Below are positions 5,527-9,829 of a stretch of 9,829 nt of DNA, piece after piece. The stretch's first letter is position 1; each line of letters starts with the position of its first letter. Source of the DNA: Spirochaetaceae bacterium. Lineage in GTDB: Bacteria > Spirochaetota > Spirochaetia > SZUA-6 > Fen-1364. The stretch is taken from contig PMZS01000172.1 in assembly GCA_003170115.1 (NCBI GenBank), positions 1-9,829 of the forward strand, read 5' to 3'. The notes beneath the pieces are model-generated. The model saw only the letters and a list, made by a program, of their open reading frames with translations, was not told where the DNA came from and made no database searches. Both the position numbers and the translations under genes were made by a program.

Positions 5527-7275
5527 TCAGTATTTCTTGCTCAGGACGGGCAGGAGCTCGAACTCCTGTGACTCCATGGGGGAGTAATAGTATCCCTTCA
5601 CCCAGTCTTTGAAGAACCTCTGACGCAGCGGCTGCGAGAAGATGATCGCGATCGCGTCATCCAGCCAGATCTGTTGGAGCTGATAGTACATTGCCTGGCG
5701 CTTTGTCGAGTCCAGCTCGACACTCGCCTTCGAGACCAGGTCGTCAGCGGTGGGGTTCTTGTAGCTCTGCCGTCCCGCAAAGTAGCCGCTGGAGGACAAA
5801 TAGGGAACCGCGTAGTCGTCTGGATCGGGATAGTCAGGGCTCCAGCCCATGAACAGCACCGGGACGCGCTTGTTCTTGTTCGCATCCGTGAACTCGGCCC
5901 ACTCGACGCCGCGCACCCCGATCTGGAACTTGGGATTGAGCGACATCACGTTCTCCGCGAGGATCTTCGCCGCGGTTTCCCGCTCGAGGTTGCCCGAGTT
6001 ATACAGGAGGTCGAACTTGAAGCCCTTGTCCCAGAGCTGACCGCCGAAGGCCTGCTGGAAGTACTGCTTTGCCTTGGGCATGTCGTGCGGCTTGCTCTCC
6101 AGCTTCGTGTTCTTGAACGGCAGGCCCTTGGGAATAAAGGTCACCGGATCCGTTGAGTTCCCGTTGAAACCGTCCTTGATCTCCGCCTGCTCATCCCAGG
6201 CGTAGATGAAGCCGAGGCGCACGTTCTTGTCGGCGAAGAAATCGGGCGGAATTCCGTTTCCGTCCAGCTTGCCGGAATAGATGGCAGGGTTGTCCTGCGC
6301 GTTGATGTTGAGGTTGAAGTGGGCGCCCGTCGTGTCGAGGGAAGGCAGATTCTTGTAGATGGTGATGCCCTTTTCATTTGCCATCTCGGGGAAGTTGGTG
6401 GCCGGGACGTAGATGACATCGGCGTCTCCCTGAAGAAGCATCAGCTTGCGGGTTGCCAGGTCATCCACGATCTTGCAGACGCCGTTCTTGATGGCCGGCC
6501 TGGGACCCCAGTAGGTGTCGTTGCGGAGGAAATCCAGCTCGACCTTCTTGTCCCAGCGCACCAGGGTGTAGGGACCGGTCCCCATTGCGATGTCAAACAG
6601 GGTTTCCTTGCCCGTCGCCGGGTTGTTGAATTGCTGCCACGTGGCCTCGGTGCCGTCCCAGCCTCCCTGCTCAGTGACCCACCTCTTGCTCACGATCGAG
6701 CCCCACTTCCCCGCCAGCACCGACAGGAACGCGGGGTAGGGGGAGGCGAGCTTGAACACGACCGTGTTGCCCTTTGCCTGTATTGCGGCATCGATGTCCT
6801 TGAACGCGACGGAGATCTTCCCGTCGTCGCCGCGGGACCCTCCGCTGCCGAGGAATACCTGGTACCAGACCCACGCGGGGCCGGCGTCCGGGTCCGTGAT
6901 CATGTCCCTCTTGAAGCTGTAGGCGACATCATCGGCGGTGAGGGAATAACCGTTGGAGAACTTGACGCCCGACCGGAGCGTGAACGTGTAGGTCTTTCCG
7001 TCCTTCGAAACACCGCCGTTCGCGACGGTCGGCACCGTGGTGGCGAGCTTCGGGACGAACTGGCTCAAGTCGGCGCCCTTGAAGTCAAGGAGCCGGTCGT
7101 ACAGGATGGCCAGGACGCTCCACGAGGGGGCGTCGTAGGCGACCGCCGGATCCATGCTCACGACATCGCCGATTGTCGCGTAAATGAACGTATCCGGATT
7201 CTTGATGGCGGGCGCGGCGAAGATGATTCCTCCCGCCGCCAGGAGAATGAATGCAACAACAACGAGTCTCTTCAT
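5527..7275 (-). CDS. ABC importer substrate-binding protein, family 5 (peptide/nickel type)
   Basis: Periplasmic binding protein that captures the solute and hands it to DppBC. The 582 residues fit the family-5 solute-binding proteins (DppA/OppA). The N-terminus is a classic Sec signal: MKRL, a hydrophobic core, then GGIIFAAPAIKNP with likely cleavage near residue 20-21. There is no lipobox cysteine, so the protein should be soluble in the periplasm. Family marks include TFTLRSGVKFSNGYSLTADD followed by VAYSFKR, GTGPYTLVRWDKKVELDFLRN, and the C-terminal MGWSPDYPDPDDYAVPYLSS. The ATG at 7275 is chosen because AGGAGG lies 4 nt before it and the signal peptide starts there. The frame stays open far upstream (to 8187), but that part is antisense to the PLP-enzyme gene and carries no family sequence. 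It is the first gene of the operon. The ligand cannot be deduced: peptides are likeliest, but this family also binds nickel, opines and oligosaccharides. Confidence 0.95.
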   Translation of the reverse strand: MKRLVVVAFILLAAGGIIFAAPAIKNPDTFIYATIGDVVSMDPAVAYDAPSWSVLAILYDRLLDFKGADLSQFVPKLATTVPTVANGGVSKDGKTYTFTLRSGVKFSNGYSLTADDVAYSFKRDMITDPDAGPAWVWYQVFLGSGGSRGDDGKISVAFKDIDAAIQAKGNTVVFKLASPYPAFLSVLAGKWGSIVSKRWVTEQGGWDGTEATWQQFNNPATGKETLFDIAMGTGPYTLVRWDKKVELDFLRNDTYWGPRPAIKNGVCKIVDDLATRKLMLLQGDADVIYVPATNFPEMANEKGITIYKNLPSLDTTGAHFNLNINAQDNPAIYSGKLDGNGIPPDFFADKNVRLGFIYAWDEQAEIKDGFNGNSTDPVTFIPKGLPFKNTKLESKPHDMPKAKQYFQQAFGGQLWDKGFKFDLLYNSGNLERETAAKILAENVMSLNPKFQIGVRGVEWAEFTDANKNKRVPVLFMGWSPDYPDPDDYAVPYLSSSGYFAGRQSYKNPTADDLVSKASVELDSTKRQAMYYQLQQIWLDDAIAIIFSQPLRQRFFKDWVKGYYYSPMESQEFELLPVLSKKY

Positions 7276-7413
7276 GGTTCCTCCTGTCGCTGAATGAATT
7301 TTGAGGCTGGCCGGAAGGGTACCATAGCCCGGCGCGCCTGAACAGAGAGAGTCCTGGGGCGGCATTCCGGACGCCACTTCACGAAGTGACCGGCATTCCT
7401 GTATCGTAGCCCC
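7276..7413. promoter_or_regulatory. divergent promoter/operator region between importer operon and PLP-enzyme gene
   Basis: These 138 bases separate two divergent units and must hold both promoters. Three repeats are visible. The direct repeat CGGCATTCC occurs at 7360-7368 and 7391-7399, 31 bp apart (about three helical turns). Between its copies lies the inverted repeat CACTTC-AC-GAAGTG (7375-7388). The arrangement looks like a regulator binding site placed to control the plus-strand gene, the operon, or both. For the operon a weak -10 TATGGT reads on the minus strand at 7326-7321 with no convincing -35. For the plus-strand gene TATCGT at 7402-7407 is a possible -10. Confidence 0.5.
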
Positions 7414-8673
7414 ATGATAGACACCTCCGCCGTTCGTTCCCATTTTCCGGCTCTCGACCCCGCCTCCCACGACGGCGCCGCGCCGCTGTATTTCGACAAC
7501 CCGGCGGGCACGCAGGTCGCCTCGGAGGCGCTTGCGGGAATCAACGAGTACCTGGTGCGGCGCAACGCAAACCACGACGGTGCGTTCCGGGCCAGCCGCG
7601 AATCGGACGCCATGGTGGCGGACACCCGCGCGGCGCTTGCAGACTTCCTCGGCGCCTTCCGGCCCGAGGAGATCTGCTTCGGGCAGAACATGACATCCCT
7701 TACCCTGCACATCTCCCGCAGCATTGCCCGCGAGCTCTCCCCGGGTGACGAAGTGGTCGTGACCAGGCTCGACCACGACGCGAACGTCTCTCCGTGGCTC
7801 CTGGCCGCCCGGGACCGGGGCTGCGTGGTGCGCTGGGTGGATTTCGACCCTGCGGATTGCTCGTGGAGCGCGGAGGCATTGTCCCGGCAGGTGACTCCCC
7901 GCACGAAGCTTGTTGCCGTGGGGTACGCCTCGAACTCCACGGGCACCGTCAATCCCATTGCGGAGGCGGTGCGCATTGCCCACCAGGCTGGCGCGCTGTG
8001 CTTCGTGGACGCCGTACACTATGCGCCTCACGGACCCATCGACGTCTCGGCCCTCGGCTGCGATTTCCTGGCCTGCTCGGCATACAAGTTCTTCGGGCCG
8101 CACACGGGTATTCTCTGGGGCCGCTACGACCTTCTGGACCGGCTTCCGGCGTACAAGGTCCGGCCTGCCGCTGATGCGCCCCCGCACAAGTGGGAGACCG
8201 GCACGCAGGGCTTCGAAGGGATCGCGGGCGTGCGCGGCGCCCTCGCCTACCTGGAGTGGGTGGGCCGGACATTCGGAACCGGCGCTCAGGCGACGAGGCG
8301 TGCGGTGCTGCGCGCGGCCATGGAAAGCATCCAGCAGTACGAGTCGGGCCTGTCCGCGGCCATGCGCGAAGGGCTCTCGTCGGTCAAAGGGCTGCGCATC
8401 AGGGGGATCGTGGATGCGTCACGGATGAGAGGCCGGGTGCCCACGTTCTCCTTCACCATGGAAGGGCATCAGCCAAAAAGAATCTGCCAGTCCCTGGACG
8501 CCGAAGGCATCTCCGCGTGGGACGGCAACTACTACGCGCCCGAGATCACCCGCCGGCTCGGCCTGGAAGGATCGGGAGGGATGGTGCGCGTGGGCGCGGT
8601 GCACTACAACACGCTCGCCGAGGTCCAGCGCCTGGTTGACGCCCTGGACGCGATCTCGAAGGAAAAGGCATGA
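7414..8673 (+). CDS. class V PLP-dependent enzyme, cysteine desulfurase-like family, no catalytic Cys
   Basis: Cytoplasmic fold-type I pyridoxal-phosphate enzyme of 419 residues in the aminotransferase class V group. It looks like the cysteine desulfurase-like subfamily modelled by TIGR01976. The PLP lysine is K225 in CSAYKFFGPHTG. D199 in FVDAVHYAPHGPID should hold the pyridine nitrogen, and H121 in RLDHDANVSPW corresponds to the stacking histidine of SufS/NifS (EHHAN). An N-terminal YFDNPAGTQ (26-34) and TGTQGFEGIAG (262-272) also match. The loop that in SufS carries the active-site cysteine (RxGHHCA) reads SAWDGNYYAPEI (367-378), with no Cys, so sulfur transfer through a protein persulfide is not expected. 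The true reaction is unknown; a lyase, racemase/epimerase or aminotransferase activity on an amino acid is possible. No good ribosome site precedes the ATG at 7414; the alignment of SHFPALD to the family N-terminus supports this start. It overlaps the methyltransferase gene by ATGA. Confidence 0.9.
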   Translation: MIDTSAVRSHFPALDPASHDGAAPLYFDNPAGTQVASEALAGINEYLVRRNANHDGAFRASRESDAMVADTRAALADFLGAFRPEEICFGQNMTSLTLHISRSIARELSPGDEVVVTRLDHDANVSPWLLAARDRGCVVRWVDFDPADCSWSAEALSRQVTPRTKLVAVGYASNSTGTVNPIAEAVRIAHQAGALCFVDAVHYAPHGPIDVSALGCDFLACSAYKFFGPHTGILWGRYDLLDRLPAYKVRPAADAPPHKWETGTQGFEGIAGVRGALAYLEWVGRTFGTGAQATRRAVLRAAMESIQQYESGLSAAMREGLSSVKGLRIRGIVDASRMRGRVPTFSFTMEGHQPKRICQSLDAEGISAWDGNYYAPEITRRLGLEGSGGMVRVGAVHYNTLAEVQRLVDALDAISKEKA

Positions 8674-9470
8674 GCGGAACCGGCGTCAACTGGGACGCGG
8701 CTGAATACGCCCGAAACTCGGGCGCGCAGCAGGAATGGGCCCGCGAGCTGATCACAAAGCTCGGGCTCTCGGGGCGGGAGTCGGTGCTGGACCTCGGATG
8801 CGGTGACGGCAAGGTCACCGCGGAGATCGCGCACCGCGTTCCCGGCGGCACGGTGGTGGGCGTCGACAGCTCCGAGGACATGATCCGCCTGTCGCGCGAG
8901 GCATTTCCCCCCTCGAGACATCCGAATCTCCGCTTCCAGCCCGGCGATGCCCGGGCGCTCGATTTCGATCGCGAGTTCGACGTCGTCTTTTCAAACGCGA
9001 CACTGCACTGGGTGAAAGATCACGGCCCGGTGCTGAAGGGAACCGCGCGGAGCCTGCGGCCCGGGGGAAGGATCCTTTTCCAGATGGGCGGCCGGGGCAA
9101 CGGGACCGAGATCTTCGAGGTGGCAAAGCTGATGACGGCCAGCGAGAAATGGGGCCGCTGGTTCGCCGGCTTTCAGTTCCCCTGGGGCTTCTACGGATCC
9201 GAGGAGTACGCTCCCTGGTGTGCCGCGGCGGGACTGCGGGTGCGGCGTATCGAGCTTCTCCCCCGGACCATGCTTCAAAAGGGCACCGAAGGCCTGGCAG
9301 GCTGGATCCGCACCACGTGGATGCCCTACACCGAGAGGGTGCCTGCCGATCGCCGGGAGGCGTTCGTGCAGGAAGCCAGCGCTCTGTACATGCAGGGGCA
9401 TCCGCCGGATGCCCGGGGGAATGTCGCCGTGAAGATGGTCCGCCTGGAGGTGGATGCGGTCAGGGACTGA
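8670..9470 (+). CDS. class I SAM-dependent methyltransferase
   Basis: Predicted cytoplasmic methyltransferase of 266 residues. The Rossmann core shows motif I VLDLGCGDG (39-47), the acidic end of strand 2 in VVGVDSSEDM (D66), GDARALDF (92-99), the post-motif FDVVFSNATLHWV (103-115) and LRPGGRILFQMGG (129-141). The layout recalls trans-aconitate methyltransferase (Tam) and other methyltransferase type 11/25 proteins. The C-terminal third is a cap-like part with FYGSEEYAPWCAAAGL (174-189) and GWIRTTWMPYTERVP (211-225), which I recognise as conserved in a subgroup of uncharacterised homologues. The methyl acceptor is unknown and Tam activity should not be assumed. ATGA overlaps the stop of the preceding PLP enzyme, and AAGGA-type purines before the ATG provide a ribosome site, so the two proteins are probably made together and may act in one pathway. 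It converges with the membrane-protein gene, with 17 nt between stops. Confidence 0.9.
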   Translation: MSGTGVNWDAAEYARNSGAQQEWARELITKLGLSGRESVLDLGCGDGKVTAEIAHRVPGGTVVGVDSSEDMIRLSREAFPPSRHPNLRFQPGDARALDFDREFDVVFSNATLHWVKDHGPVLKGTARSLRPGGRILFQMGGRGNGTEIFEVAKLMTASEKWGRWFAGFQFPWGFYGSEEYAPWCAAAGLRVRRIELLPRTMLQKGTEGLAGWIRTTWMPYTERVPADRREAFVQEASALYMQGHPPDARGNVAVKMVRLEVDAVRD

Positions 9471-9487
9471 ACTTCAGGGACTGGGCT
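9460..9487. repeat. 14-bp imperfect tandem duplication at the end of the methyltransferase gene
   Basis: TCAGGGACTGAACT (9460-9473) is followed directly by TCAGGGACTGGGCT (9474-9487), 12 of 14 bases equal. The first copy contains the methyltransferase TGA stop; the second fills the gap to the stop of the convergent gene. It looks like a slippage duplication. No hairpin with a T-run is visible between the two converging genes. Confidence 0.6.
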
Positions 9488-9829
9488 TTATTCCTGCTTC
9501 TTCGTCAGTCGACGGATGAGGGAAAACACTCCCTGCCCGATCAGCAGCGCGATCACCAGGTACACCCACCAGGGCATGTTCCTCCCGAAAACGAGGACGT
9601 ACAGGAACGGCGCCGCCGTCGAGCCGAGGAAGACCATGCTCCACACGAGGATTTCCTGCCGCTTCCGGCGTGCAAGTGCCCGCACCATGCGAAAGATCGA
9701 GTAATAGAAGAACGGCACGCACGCGAAATAGATCACGAGGAACGCCACGGGGTTGACCCCGTAGTTCTCGCGGGCCGCCCGCATCATCTCGCGAATCGAT
9801 CCCAGGACGACGCGATCGAACCATTCCAT
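9488..9829 (-). CDS. small three-helix membrane protein, function unknown (at window edge)
   Basis: Predicted inner-membrane protein of 113 visible residues. An amphipathic, charged N-terminus (1-25, REMMRAARENYG) is followed by three hydrophobic segments: about 27-49 (NPVAFLVIYFACVPFFYYS), 60-82 (with STAAPFLYVLVFG) and 86-105 (with WWVYLVIALLIGQG). A basic loop ALARRKRQE (51-59) and a Lys/Arg-rich tail (RRLTKKQE) suggest cytoplasmic sides by the positive-inside rule. The FGRNMPWWVY motif between helices 2 and 3 is reminiscent of small conserved hypothetical membrane proteins, but I cannot name a family or function. The ATG lies on the last three bases of the window, so its ribosome site is not visible and the gene could begin further upstream; the N-terminus nevertheless looks natural. 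Composition and codon use resemble its neighbours. Confidence 0.8.
   Translation of the reverse strand: MEWFDRVVLGSIREMMRAARENYGVNPVAFLVIYFACVPFFYYSIFRMVRALARRKRQEILVWSMVFLGSTAAPFLYVLVFGRNMPWWVYLVIALLIGQGVFSLIRRLTKKQE

Noticed and set aside
4173..5612. 479-residue plus-strand frame opposite dppC and dppB
   Set aside because: Translation is dominated by His, Asp, Glu and Arg repeats typical of antisense shadows of hydrophobic genes; no domain is recognisable.
7276..8187. In-frame N-terminal extension of the binding-protein frame to 886 residues
   Set aside because: The ATG at 7275 has AGGAGG before it and begins a textbook signal peptide; the upstream part is antisense to the PLP-enzyme gene and resembles no binding-protein sequence.
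1..9829. CRISPR arrays, tRNA or rRNA genes, insertion sequences or toxin-antitoxin pairs
   Set aside because: No regularly spaced repeats, cloverleaf, transposase or terminal inverted repeats were found on either strand.

Overview
The window comes from a GC-rich bacterial chromosome and is almost fully coding. The substrate-binding protein carries an export signal without a lipobox, which suits a Gram-negative-type (diderm) cell. The AspRS fragment, the 'xxFA' style signal peptide and the permease sequences remind me of high-GC spirochaetes and their relatives. That placement is an impression from memory, not a search result. No tRNA, rRNA, CRISPR array, insertion sequence or phage gene is visible.

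Layout. At the left edge (minus strand) lies the first ~40% of the aspartyl-tRNA synthetase gene aspS, with its own likely promoter. A ~430-base stretch without an intact gene follows. It holds a decayed 3' remnant of a MATE-family efflux gene and a 9-bp hairpin. Most of the window (about 1138-7275, minus strand) is one operon for a peptide/nickel-family ABC importer, transcribed right to left: substrate-binding protein, permeases DppB and DppC, ATPases DppD and DppF. The last four genes are packed with 1-nt gaps or 1-4 nt overlaps. The binding-protein gene is set apart from dppB by 70 bases holding a strong 10-bp hairpin, as expected where the binding protein must be made in excess. Both ATPases carry extra segments; the one in DppD is about 100 residues.

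Divergent from the importer, across a 138-bp intergenic region with operator-like repeats, lies a two-gene plus-strand unit: a class V PLP enzyme of the 'cysteine desulfurase-like' family without the catalytic cysteine, overlapping by ATGA a class I SAM-dependent methyltransferase. At the right edge a small three-helix membrane protein is encoded on the minus strand, converging on the methyltransferase.

How the genes work together. The importer should bring a peptide or similar small solute from the periplasm to the cytoplasm using ATP. The divergent PLP enzyme and methyltransferase could share control with it through the common intergenic region, and might act on an imported amino compound, but the sequence alone does not prove this. 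I did not find a clearly new multi-gene system. The points most worth a second look are the DppD insertion, the MATE remnant, the AspRS specificity marker, the divergent-promoter repeats and the cysteine-less desulfurase homologue.
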